Assembly (NCBI GenBank): GCA_031551625.1
Contig: JAVBNJ010000001.1
Location: forward strand, 1 to 9,583
DNA from: JAVBNJ01 sp031551625
Lineage (GTDB): Bacteria; Bacteroidota; Bacteroidia; Bacteroidales; UBA932
Length of the DNA stretch: 9,583 bases
Reading direction: 5' to 3'
Shown here: in pieces, positions 1 to 6,468 of the stretch
Layout of the letters: each line of letters begins with the position of its first letter
Position numbering within the stretch: the first letter of the stretch is position 1
The notes under the pieces: generated by a model
What the model saw: the letters and a program-made list of their open reading frames with translations, nothing else
What the model was told of the DNA's origin: nothing
Databases searched by the model: none
Position numbers and translations under genes: made by a program

Positions 1-14
1 TTATTAATGTGTTT

Positions 15-74
15 TTATTTTTTCTTTTTATGGAGGTTCTTAAGAAGGCGTTTTTTAAGCTTTTGAGTAGCCAT
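15..74 (-). CDS. Possible 19-residue lysine-rich small ORF
   Basis: An ATG-initiated ORF of 19 codons ending in TAA reads MATQKLKKRLLKNLHKKKK. It lies 54 nt downstream of the HU stop codon on the same strand, so it could be carried on the HU transcript. The stretch before its ATG is A-rich, which is compatible with Bacteroidetes translation starts, where a Shine-Dalgarno sequence is often absent. The composition (9 of 19 residues Lys, plus one Arg) resembles a small nucleic-acid- or ribosome-associated peptide. In DNA this A/T-rich, however, lysine codons arise easily and a short ORF is expected by chance. I do not recognise a family. It may equally be noncoding 3' sequence of the HU gene. 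Confidence 0.2.
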   Translation of the reverse strand: MATQKLKKRLLKNLHKKKK

Positions 75-128
75 TTTATGTCTTTTTATTTTCTTTCAGC
101 TTGGCATAATAGCTTAATTTTTAATAGG

Positions 129-416
129 TTATTTTTTCACGTTATTTTTCACCTTGTTAGTAAATACCTTAGCCGGTTTAAACGAGGGAATGTAATGTTC
201 CGGAATAATAAGAGTGGTATTTTTAGAAATATTACGGGCTGTTTTTTTAGCGCGTTTTTTTACAATAAAACTGCCGAAGCCGCGCAAATATACATTATGG
301 TTGCTGGCTAGCGAGCTTTTAACCACCTCCATAAACGTTTCTACTGTTTTTTGTACGTTTACTTTTTCGATGCCAGTACTTTTGGCAATCTCATTGACGA
401 TGTCTGCTTTTGTCAT
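129..416 (-). CDS. HU-family DNA-binding protein
   Basis: This 95-residue protein has the normal length and order of the HU/IHF family. An N-terminal helical dimerisation part begins MTKADIVNEIAKSTGI and contains two helices up to about residue 40. The family hallmark NVYLRGFGSF follows (about 42-51), then the beta-arm KKRAKKTARNISKNTTLIIP (about 53-72) and the closing FKPAKVF segment (79-85). Such proteins dimerise and bend DNA in the nucleoid. In E. coli HU the arm tip carries an intercalating proline (RNP); here that position is isoleucine (RNI), a variant I recall as common in Bacteroidetes HU proteins rather than a defect. The ATG at 414-416 is supported by the canonical MTKADIV start and by a promoter directly upstream. 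It appears to be transcribed alone or with the tiny ORF at 15-74. Confidence 0.93.
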   Translation of the reverse strand: MTKADIVNEIAKSTGIEKVNVQKTVETFMEVVKSSLASNHNVYLRGFGSFIVKKRAKKTARNISKNTTLIIPEHYIPSFKPAKVFTNKVKNNVKK

Positions 417-465
417 AATTAATGCTATTAATTAATTGTTTATAATCCATTTTAAATTGGGAGTG

Positions 466-496
466 CAAATATAGTGCATTTTTTTGATATACCAAA
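466..496 (-). promoter_or_regulatory. Bacteroidetes-type promoter of the HU gene
   Basis: Read on the minus strand, TTTG (496-493) is followed after 19 nt by TATATTTG (473-466). This matches the Bacteroidetes sigma-ABfr consensus TTTG-N19-TAnnTTTG exactly. Transcription would start near 459, giving a leader of roughly 43 nt before the HU ATG. The elements and spacing are seen directly; the start site is inferred. Confidence 0.8.
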
Positions 497-696
497 TAAA
501 AATAAAGAATTTTTAATCGGATTATGTTAAAACTAAATTTTCAGGCGATTATTTGAAATAAAAAAGTACAGGGTAAAATTATATAGCAGAGTGGGGGAGA
601 TCTTTAATTTTTCCATTTTTTCTATTTCCTGAAAATTCACAAAAGTAATTTTATAAATTTAAATTAATATGTAAATTTATATAAAATTGGATGATT

Positions 697-745
697 TCAC
701 AATTGTAAACAATATGTAGTAAGTAACATTTTATTACATTTGTGA
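697..745 (+). promoter_or_regulatory. Possible orphan promoter with TTACAATTGTAA-like sites
   Basis: TACATTTG at 735-742 matches the Bacteroidetes -7 consensus TAnnTTTG. TATG at 713-716 sits 18 nt upstream, in the place of a degenerate -33 element. The -7 box lies inside TTACATTTGTGA (734-745), and TCACAATTGTAA (697-708) is one mismatch from the perfect palindromes before the regulator gene. A transcript from here would run through about 350 nt of noncoding DNA before reaching the regulator, so it would be a long alternative leader or a noncoding RNA. In A/T-rich DNA this could be coincidence. Confidence 0.25.
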
Positions 746-1021
746 ATTGTATTTATAATAATATATAATATTTTAATAATCAGTGATTTATTTATAATAT
801 TAATAGCTATAATACAAGTATTTGAACGATAGTTAGTACTTTTCGTCTCAATTGCTTGATAAAGTATATATAATTAATAAATAATAATCTATTTACCAGT
901 TATTTACTATATAATATTTAGGTATTTAGTACAATTAAACACATCCTATTTAAAAATAAGCAATAGTTATTATATAACAGCTATTTACCGCATATTTATC
1001 TATTATGATATATAGGGCAAG

Positions 1022-1081
1022 TTACAATTGTAATGCACTGTTATGTTACAATTGTAATTAAATTTATTATTACATTTGTAT
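1022..1081 (+). promoter_or_regulatory. Operator array and promoter of the XRE regulator
   Basis: Two perfect 12-bp palindromes TTACAATTGTAA lie at 1022-1033 and 1046-1057, within identical 14-mers GTTACAATTGTAAT. A third, degenerate copy TTACATTTGTAT lies at 1070-1081. All three start exactly 24 bp apart. The third copy contains TACATTTG (1071-1078), a consensus Bacteroidetes -7 element, which would start transcription about 15 nt before the ATG at 1100. No TTTG is found 19 nt upstream; the nearest -33-like TTG, at 1052-1054 in the second palindrome, is 16 nt away. Bound protein at these sites would cover the promoter. Autorepression by the XRE protein encoded directly downstream is the simplest inference. 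Confidence 0.6.
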
Positions 1082-1099
1082 CCTTAAAAGTTTACATTT

Positions 1100-1561
1100 A
1101 TGAACGACCGTTTAACACAGTTTTTGACCGCCGAGCAGCTATCGCCAACTCGGTTTGCCGATTTATTAGGAGTACAGCGATCGGGGGTATCGCATATTTT
1201 GTCGGGGCGAAACAAGCCGGGACTCGATTTCCTTGAGAAATTTATCAAGCGTTTCCCTGCGGTAAATATAGAATGGTTTATTACAGGCAAGGGCAAGATG
1301 TATAAGGAAATGAATATGTCCAGTTTATTTCCTCAATTATCCGAAAATGAAAAGACGGCTGTTGAAGTACCGCGGCAAGCAAATGATCATGAATGGGCTA
1401 ACCAGCCGGAAATTATAGAAACGGACAATATAAATGTTTCTCAAACAACATCAGATGTAAGTAATAGTAATATGCTAAATAGCTTGCCCGAAAAGTCGGT
1501 AGAAAAAGTAATGATTTTTTATACCGACAGAACATTCGAATCGTACCGGCCAACAAGTTAA
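1100..1561 (+). CDS. XRE-family helix-turn-helix transcriptional regulator
   Basis: This 153-residue protein begins with an XRE/Cro-CI-type helix-turn-helix at about residues 4-60. SPTRFADLLGVQRSGVSHIL contains the turn and recognition helix, followed by SGRNKPGLDFLEKFIKRFP and the conserved INIEWFITGKG-like closing segment (here VNIEWFITGKGKMYK, about 55-69). A polar linker rich in Asn, Glu and Ser follows (about 75-130). The C-terminus, EKVMIFYTDRTFESYRP, matches a short conserved tail that I recall from many Bacteroidetes XRE proteins; its role is unknown to me. The ATG at 1100 is placed right after the operator/promoter block and gives a full HTH. It stands alone between two long A/T-rich gaps, so it is probably monocistronic and may regulate itself. 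Its other targets cannot be read from this window. Confidence 0.85.
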   Translation: MNDRLTQFLTAEQLSPTRFADLLGVQRSGVSHILSGRNKPGLDFLEKFIKRFPAVNIEWFITGKGKMYKEMNMSSLFPQLSENEKTAVEVPRQANDHEWANQPEIIETDNINVSQTTSDVSNSNMLNSLPEKSVEKVMIFYTDRTFESYRPTS

Positions 1562-2042
1562 TTATTTGTAGAATCACATTCTTAATAATAGGACAATGTG
1601 TCAGATCCATGATAGCTATTGTATATATTGATCGTTTACTTTTCCATATTTCTATTCAACATAATATAAATTGTATGATACTATTTTTAAATAAATCGAT
1701 ATTACTAAAATTACCTCCGTAGCTTATGATTTTTATTAAATATTATTTTTTAATAAATTGACTAACCTGTTCTATTATTATTATTCTAAAAAATATTTAA
1801 ATTGTTATTAATAAATAAATTATATATATTTATAACAACTATGTTTATTATACAAACATAGTTGTTATAAATCGAATTAATCTAATTGTAATACAAATTA
1901 TTATAATTATTAAATACCATCTTTAAAATTGACTGTTCTTTTCAAAGGTGTAAATAAAATTTTAGCGAAAAAAATTTGTATATTAAAATTTTAATGTATC
2001 ATTGCATATATTTTTCTAAACCAATTTAAAGAGATAGAAATA
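1562..2042. other. Long A/T-rich intergenic region before the H1-like gene
   Basis: No credible gene is visible in this 481-nt stretch, which is almost entirely A and T. It contains the 17-bp perfect inverted repeat at 1830-1870, described separately. For the H1-like gene the best -7-like sequence is TATATTTT (2007-2014), one base from TAnnTTTG, but no matching -33 element lies 19 nt upstream, so I do not call a promoter. I see no clear factor-independent terminator immediately after the XRE gene. Confidence 0.6.
1830..1870. repeat. Perfect 17-bp inverted repeat (hairpin or dyad)
   Basis: TTATAACAACTATGTTT (1830-1846) is followed by a 7-nt spacer and its exact reverse complement (1854-1870). 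It is noncoding, lies about 270 nt after the XRE stop and about 170 nt before the H1-like start, and has no U-run after it on either strand. A terminator is therefore doubtful; a protein-binding dyad, an element end or an RNA hairpin are alternatives. The perfect symmetry is seen directly; any function is unknown. Confidence 0.75.
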
Positions 2043-3012
2043 ATGTGCACAACAATAAAGAAGAAATCAACTAAACCGACTGTTAAAATGTCAGCTAAAA
2101 AAGTACTAAAGAAAGCTGCTCCAGTTAAGGCGAAGAAGACAGTTGTTGTTAAGAAAACTGCTGCCAAAGCTACGCCTAAAAAAACTGTAAAAAAGGTAGT
2201 TGCTAAAAAAAAACTCCCCTACCCCTAAAAAGGTGGTGAAAAAAGCAGTGGCAAAACCGGCCAAAATAGAGAAAAAGATAGCCGCGAAAAAAGTGGTCAA
2301 AGCGGCAAAGAAAATAGTTATCACAAAAAAAGCCGTAAAACCTGCTCCTAAAAAGATCGTAAAGAGCATAACAACCAAGCCTTCAGTGCCTAAAAAAGCA
2401 GTACCTGTAAAGCAGGTAAAAAAGGCAGTGGTTAAAGCATTGCCTAAAAAAACAGTCGTTGTAAAGACGGCATCGACCAAACCCGCTCAAAAAGTAATAA
2501 AACCGGCACCTATAGTGCCTAAAAAAATAGTATCTCAACCAGTAAAAGCAAGTAAACCAGTGCAAAAAGAAGTTAAAAAAAACATTCCCGTACAACCTAC
2601 TAATCTTAAAAAAACAACCGAAAAAGGACCCCATGAAGCCCCGCAAGCCACTCCGCAGCGAATTGCAGGTGGAAAGCGACGCTTGGTAGTAAGCCACAAA
2701 AATCTGTCGCCAGAATTACAGGAGGTAATGCGTGAACGCTTTCCTCGTGGTTATAATGATTATATGGATCAAATAATCAAGGTCGACAAGTCAGATGGTT
2801 CATTCTTCTATGCCATTACGCTTGAAGTAGAAGATGCTATTTATTTGATAAAAATTGATGTTCAGGTAGATACTGATTATGAAGAAGTAGAGAAAAAACT
2901 GTTTGGCAATATGCCCGAAGTAGATGATGATGGCAATGAATTACCTGATTCTGACGATGATGATACGAAAAAATTTGCGGCCGATACTGATGCGGGTGAC
3001 GATGATGAATAA
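2043..3012 (+). CDS. Histone H1-like Lys/Ala-rich protein with acidic C-terminus (frameshifted)
   Basis: Two overlapping frames together encode one protein. The first frame (2043-2228) starts at ATG with MCTTIKKKSTKPTVK and runs as KKTVKKVV-type repeats into a nine-A run at 2205-2213, then ends after LPYP. The second frame resumes the same repeat style (KNSPTPKKVVKKAVAKP) and runs to TAA at 3010-3012. With eight A instead of nine, the product would be one protein of 322 residues. Roughly the first 200 residues are a basic Lys/Ala/Val/Pro repeat region like H1- or AlgP-type DNA-binding tails. A folded, non-repetitive domain follows (RRLVVSHKNLSPELQEVMRERFPRGYNDYMD... onward), then a tail rich in Asp and Glu. 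I recall similar proteins with this C-terminal domain in Bacteroidales but know no assigned function; nucleoid or RNA association is inferred from charge. ATG at 2088 (MSAKKV) is an alternative start. A sequencing error, true mutation or slippage could each explain the frame break. Confidence 0.75.
2205..2213 (+). other. Nine-A homopolymer causing frame break in the H1-like gene
   Basis: The run of nine A lies between GCT and CTCCCC. Read in the upstream frame it gives AKKKLPYP and a stop at 2226-2228. With eight A it would give AKKNSPTPKK and join the downstream frame. It is the point where the two halves of the gene change frame. Confidence 0.85.
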
Positions 3013-3057
3013 GTTCCCTGTTTCCAGTTTAAGTACTTACTTAATAATGTTCGGTTT

Positions 3058-3804
3058 ATGAAATATGTTATACTTGCTCTTATGATTTTGATAGCTAGCC
3101 AACAAGCTCATGCGCAAGTTATCAGCAATATGAAGAAGAGTAGTAGTGCTACTACCACCTCTCCGTTACCTCAGTCGACGGGAACAGTTGCTCCATCTGC
3201 TACAAAAACACCAGACATAACTCCTGTGGTTGCTTCAAAACCGGAGGTTGTTCTTTGTCCGGCAGGTGAAATAACTATTAACGGAATAATATGGGCCGGG
3301 GCGAATGTAAGTGAGTGGCGTTCTTTTGCTTCACATCCCGATTCAATAGGACGTTTCTACCAGTTCAATAATACAATTGCCTATAGCAACTCCAATCCGT
3401 TGGCGCCAGAGTGGAAGATCGATTCAACCAATGTCAGCATAGATTGGCAAGCTGCTAAAGATCCATGTCCCTACGGCTGGCGCCTACCTATCCAGGCGGA
3501 TTTACTGGCTCTCGTTAATGCCGGCAGTGCTTGGTATACGGGCTACAATGTTCCGGGGCGTTTCTTTGGCGTTAATGCTGCCACAGCTACCCGTCTGGAT
3601 AATAAAGGTTGTATATTCCTTCCGGCAGCAGGGCTTCGCAATGAATTGTCGGGTTCCTGGTTCAACCAAAAGATCTATGGTTACTACTGGTCGGCCAAAC
3701 AAAATAATGAAAATAGTATTTATCTATACTTTTCCGGAGCTAATAGCGGATTGAGCAGTGGTAGTAAGAATTTTGCTTATCCGGTGCGATGTGTAAAGAA
3801 ATAA
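3058..3804 (+). CDS. Secreted FISUMP-domain (Fibrobacter succinogenes major paralogous) protein
   Basis: This 248-residue protein has a clear signal peptide (MKYVILALMILIASQQAHAQ, probable cleavage after AHA). A Ser/Thr/Pro-rich low-complexity linker (about 25-60) leads to a C-terminal domain of about 185 residues. That domain has the marks of the FISUMP family (TIGR02145-like): NGIIWAGANV near its start, DPCPYGWRLP (135-144), GCIFLPAAGLRN (184-195), GYYWSA (208-213) and the terminal YPVRCVK. Four cysteines (67, 137, 185, 245) could pair in the periplasm or outside the cell. The domain is frequent in Bacteroidetes and Fibrobacteres surface proteins, but no enzymatic role is established that I know of. 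No T9SS C-terminal sorting domain or lipobox is visible. The gene starts 45 nt after the H1-like gene with no obvious promoter between, so cotranscription is likely. Confidence 0.85.
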   Translation: MKYVILALMILIASQQAHAQVISNMKKSSSATTTSPLPQSTGTVAPSATKTPDITPVVASKPEVVLCPAGEITINGIIWAGANVSEWRSFASHPDSIGRFYQFNNTIAYSNSNPLAPEWKIDSTNVSIDWQAAKDPCPYGWRLPIQADLLALVNAGSAWYTGYNVPGRFFGVNAATATRLDNKGCIFLPAAGLRNELSGSWFNQKIYGYYWSAKQNNENSIYLYFSGANSGLSSGSKNFAYPVRCVKK

Positions 3805-3808
3805 GCAG

Positions 3809-3852
3809 CTAAAACAAAAAGGAACTCGTTGTGAAGTTCCTTTTTGTTTTAG
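3809..3852. terminator. Bidirectional factor-independent terminator
   Basis: CTAAAACAAAAAGGAACT (3809-3826), an 8-nt loop and the exact reverse complement (3835-3852) form an 18-bp stem. In each direction the inner G/C-containing stem is followed by a T-rich tract (TTTTTGTTTT). It sits between the convergent FISUMP and nitroreductase genes and can serve both. Its right arm includes the nitroreductase stop codon. Confidence 0.9.
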
Positions 3853-4475
3853 TTTTCGGGATAACCCACCGGCTGTCCCAATAATATTTTCCCGTTAGCA
3901 ATACCTAACAACTTGGCTAAGTCATCCTTTTTGATCATTCCCAACACAACGGTCGAAAGATCTTCGGAAGCGGCATAAAGGTATACATTCTGGCTTACGT
4001 ACCCCACATCGACAGCCGAGTAAAAAGTTTTAGCTTCGTCGTTGTAGCGTCCCATTTTTGCGAAATCAGCTACGTATACTATTACAACAGGTGCCTTTTC
4101 TACAAATGCTTGTTGGCCTACGTCTTTGCGAAAATCGCCTTTTGTTTTTAGTATCAACTTATGCAGTTTAGCATCATACAAGTAAACCCCTGTCTTCAGG
4201 AATACATATAATTCAATTTCCTGATTGTTACTGGCAGTGGGCGCTGTGCGCTTTCCCGATTCAGGACGGTTGACCCCGCACGCAGCCCACAATAAATTGG
4301 ATAGTTGCTGAGTGGTCAGTTCTTTTTCCGAGAAACTACGGTTGGTTTGGCGAGCGTTTAATGCTTCCATCAATGGTTTTCCGCCAGTAGTTACCGGTTT
4401 GGGTAATGCAATGTCCTGTGCTGACAAGACACCTACAAAGCACATTAAAAATGCTGCAATAAGTCCTTTTTTCAT
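3849..4475 (-). CDS. Exported SagB/ThcOx-type nitroreductase-family protein
   Basis: This 208-residue protein opens with a signal peptide (MKKGLIAAFLMCFVGVLSAQ, likely cut near LSA), so it should act in the periplasm. The rest fits a small FMN-dependent nitroreductase-family fold of the SagB/ThcOx type. RQTNRSFSE (42-50) resembles the FMN-phosphate-binding arginine motif. LSNLLWAACGVNRPESGKRT (58-77) and TAPTASNNQEIELYVF (77-92) match the family's ThcOx-like segments, and the C-terminus ends with ILLGQPVGYP. The family transfers hydride from reduced FMN to varied acceptors; the substrate here cannot be inferred. No YcaO or peptide precursor gene of a SagB-type biosynthetic cluster is nearby. 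The gene starts 15 nt after the PD40 gene stop on the same strand and is probably the last gene of that operon. Its stop codon lies within the terminator stem. Confidence 0.85.
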   Translation of the reverse strand: MKKGLIAAFLMCFVGVLSAQDIALPKPVTTGGKPLMEALNARQTNRSFSEKELTTQQLSNLLWAACGVNRPESGKRTAPTASNNQEIELYVFLKTGVYLYDAKLHKLILKTKGDFRKDVGQQAFVEKAPVVIVYVADFAKMGRYNDEAKTFYSAVDVGYVSQNVYLYAASEDLSTVVLGMIKKDDLAKLLGIANGKILLGQPVGYPEN

Positions 4476-4490
4476 ATCCTGGAGTTTTTA

Positions 4491-6455
4491 TTAGTGGTAA
4501 GCTACGACTTTCCGTTTTCCGTCAATAAACATTACCACAAAAGCATCATTATAGCCAATAGAGCGTAGTTCTGCCTTCAGATGGTTCGCTTCTTTCAGTT
4601 GACGGAACCGGCCGATAGTAAAACGTGTAAATGCATCGGGAAAACTACCATAGTAAATTTTATATTGCGAATAGGTTTCCTTTGCTTTTTCCAGGTAAGC
4701 CCAGTTCGGATATTCTTTACTAGCAAGTATTTGCACAGTGTACACGATACCTTGGTTGTAAGCATTGGTACTATCACCTTCCGGATCTTTGTATATGCCT
4801 CGTTCTTCGTCAATTACCGCATCACCGTCCTTGTCGCGTTTCTGGCCTTCTTCCGGTGTCATCCTTAAATCTATGCGGAATTTGCGCATGGCCACATTGT
4901 CACCTGTCCGGAATTCAAAATTGACCACTGGCACATAGCCACGTTTAATAGCCGAAAGTATATAATCGGTATTTTCTTCCAGGCCAATTTCGAATGAGCC
5001 GTCGAGTTTGCTCGTTACATACATCGGAACATTAGAACCTTTTTTAATGAAGCATAGCAATACACTATCGATCGGCTGCTCGGTTTCTTCTTCCAGCACA
5101 TAGCTTTTCTTGTCGAGAATTGCTTGCTGGATAAACTGTTTAGGCGCTTCTATATAGCCGATGTCGGGTAGCGGGCCACTAAGTACAAACGAATAAATAT
5201 CGTTGCTGCCGATGCCACCACGACGGTTCGACGCCAGGAACCCATCTTCCATGCCGGGGTTGAATTTCAAATAAAAATCATCGCCACCACTATTTACCGG
5301 AGCACGCATATTTTCGACGGGTGTCCATTTATTTTTTTCGCCTCTTGAGCGGAATATATCCATATTACCATAGCCTGGATGCCCGTTCGACGAGAAATAA
5401 AGAATACCTTCTTCGTCCATTGTAGGGTATACTTCATCGCCTACGGTATTGATTTCGGGCCCAAGGTTCACCGGTTCGCACCATTCGCCTTGTTTGTTGC
5501 GCATAGAAAAATAAATATCGTAACCACCATAGCCGCCGGGCATATCCGATACAAAGTAAATTACTTTTTCATCGGGACTTAAGCATGGTTGTAACACGGA
5601 ATATTCCGCCGGTTTGTTGAATCCGAAAGGAGTTACCTTATCAATATTTCCATTGGAAATAGTAGCTTCTTCTATAATTTGCTTACGTTCCAGCAATACC
5701 TCGTTAACTTTACTTTTTATTTCGCTATTTCTTGTATAATATACTTTTTTTCCATCTCTAGTATACAACATCGGTCCCAAGTTATAATCGGGATAAAAAT
5801 TAGTGTATTGGAGCGATGATGAAATGCGTGGAGCCTTTGCCAGTGTTCCATCATGTACCGGACGTTTAGCTTTATAGGGACGGATACTGTTGACCGAATT
5901 ATTACCTGTCGGGCGATCGGAGAAATAAATTATGTTTTTATTATCTTTTAGCAGCGTAGCACCATATTCGCCATACTTAGTGTTCAATGCATTTTCGTTG
6001 ATTACGTGGAATACGCTACTGTCGCGTTTAATAGCCCAGCGCATTGCCGTGTCGCACGAAGCAATCAGGCGTTCAACCAACGGGTTAGTCCCCATTGCCA
6101 TAATGTATTTCTTAAACTGGTCTTTAGCATCGGCATATTGTTCAAAATACACTAATATTTCCCCGTATTGTTTGTGTGCTTCGGGGTTGTAGTCATTCAT
6201 TTTGAGCAACCAATTGTAAGTCCGTTCCGCTTTTTCTATTTCACCTGTCCGGCGGTAACATTCGGCCAATGCATCAACAGCATCGGGGTTGATGGTTTTC
6301 ACGCTTTTCATAGCGTTTTCCAACAATGTTGTTGCACCATTGTAATCGTAATAATCCATCATTTCCCGCGCTTTTCTAACGTCTTTCTTGGATTGGGCAA
6401 CCAGCACAACCGACAGGCTAAGAAAAATGCATGCTAATACTAATATCTTTTTCAT
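4491..6455 (-). CDS. TPR-PD40 propeller protein with C-terminal SPOR domain
   Basis: From the ATG at 6453-6455 the protein is 654 residues with a signal peptide (MKKILVLACIFLSLSVVLVA). A start 13 codons upstream is possible but would overlap the preceding gene and spoil the signal peptide. Domains in order: TPR-like helices (about 24-135), a PD40/WD40-like beta-propeller (about 155-430; for example LSPDEKVIYFVSD near 292 and YPTMDEEGILYFSSNGHPGYGNMDIF near 343), and a beta-sandwich resembling carboxypeptidase-regulatory domains (about 448-530). A DKDGDAVIDEE acidic segment (541-551) and a SPOR-like domain (about 571-650: VYTVQILAS...YYGSF...FTIGRFRQ...YNDAFVVMF) complete it. SPOR domains bind denuded peptidoglycan. 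The usual relatives paired with PorP-like proteins end in an OmpA peptidoglycan-binding domain; here SPOR seems to take that place. It starts 13 nt after the PorP-like gene, arguing for a joint outer-membrane/periplasm role. Confidence 0.85.
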   Translation of the reverse strand: MKKILVLACIFLSLSVVLVAQSKKDVRKAREMMDYYDYNGATTLLENAMKSVKTINPDAVDALAECYRRTGEIEKAERTYNWLLKMNDYNPEAHKQYGEILVYFEQYADAKDQFKKYIMAMGTNPLVERLIASCDTAMRWAIKRDSSVFHVINENALNTKYGEYGATLLKDNKNIIYFSDRPTGNNSVNSIRPYKAKRPVHDGTLAKAPRISSSLQYTNFYPDYNLGPMLYTRDGKKVYYTRNSEIKSKVNEVLLERKQIIEEATISNGNIDKVTPFGFNKPAEYSVLQPCLSPDEKVIYFVSDMPGGYGGYDIYFSMRNKQGEWCEPVNLGPEINTVGDEVYPTMDEEGILYFSSNGHPGYGNMDIFRSRGEKNKWTPVENMRAPVNSGGDDFYLKFNPGMEDGFLASNRRGGIGSNDIYSFVLSGPLPDIGYIEAPKQFIQQAILDKKSYVLEEETEQPIDSVLLCFIKKGSNVPMYVTSKLDGSFEIGLEENTDYILSAIKRGYVPVVNFEFRTGDNVAMRKFRIDLRMTPEEGQKRDKDGDAVIDEERGIYKDPEGDSTNAYNQGIVYTVQILASKEYPNWAYLEKAKETYSQYKIYYGSFPDAFTRFTIGRFRQLKEANHLKAELRSIGYNDAFVVMFIDGKRKVVAYH

Positions 6456-6468
6456 AAGACAGACACTA

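Larger units (their letters stand above)
417..1099. other. Long A/T-rich intergenic region between HU and the XRE regulator
   Basis: This 683-nt gap separates the divergent HU and regulator genes and contains no ORF with family-like features. At its left end is the HU promoter, and at its right end the palindromic operator set and -7 element of the regulator. The middle contains a second cluster of the same motif type, TCACAATTGTAA (697-708) and TTACATTTGTGA (734-745), and a repeated CTATTTACC (889-897 and 981-989). The rest is low-complexity A/T sequence. An unannotated small RNA cannot be excluded, but I see no stable G+C-containing hairpin that would mark one. Confidence 0.6.

Noticed and set aside
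9..311. Plus-strand open frame of 100 codons across the HU gene
   Set aside because: It is Phe-rich antisense of the HU coding strand; HU on the minus strand is unmistakable and has its own promoter.
417..1099. CRISPR array or replication origin in the long A/T-rich gap
   Set aside because: The repeated motifs are short palindromes without unique spacers of constant length, and no DnaA-box cluster is recognisable.
1840..2042. Possible promoter of the H1-like gene
   Set aside because: TATATTTT at 2007-2014 misses the final G of the -7 consensus and has no -33 element at the right distance; a TTGACT at 1929-1934 has no well-spaced -10 box.
2106..2480. Long minus-strand open frame rich in Phe, Thr and Ala, opposite the H1-like gene
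   Set aside because: It is the antisense of lysine-rich repeats (AAA/AAG read as TTT/CTT), has no family features, and the plus-strand protein explains the sequence.
3849..4475. SagB-type biosynthetic cluster for a modified peptide
   Set aside because: No YcaO, precursor peptide or transporter gene is adjacent, and the protein is exported, which does not fit cytosolic azoline oxidation.
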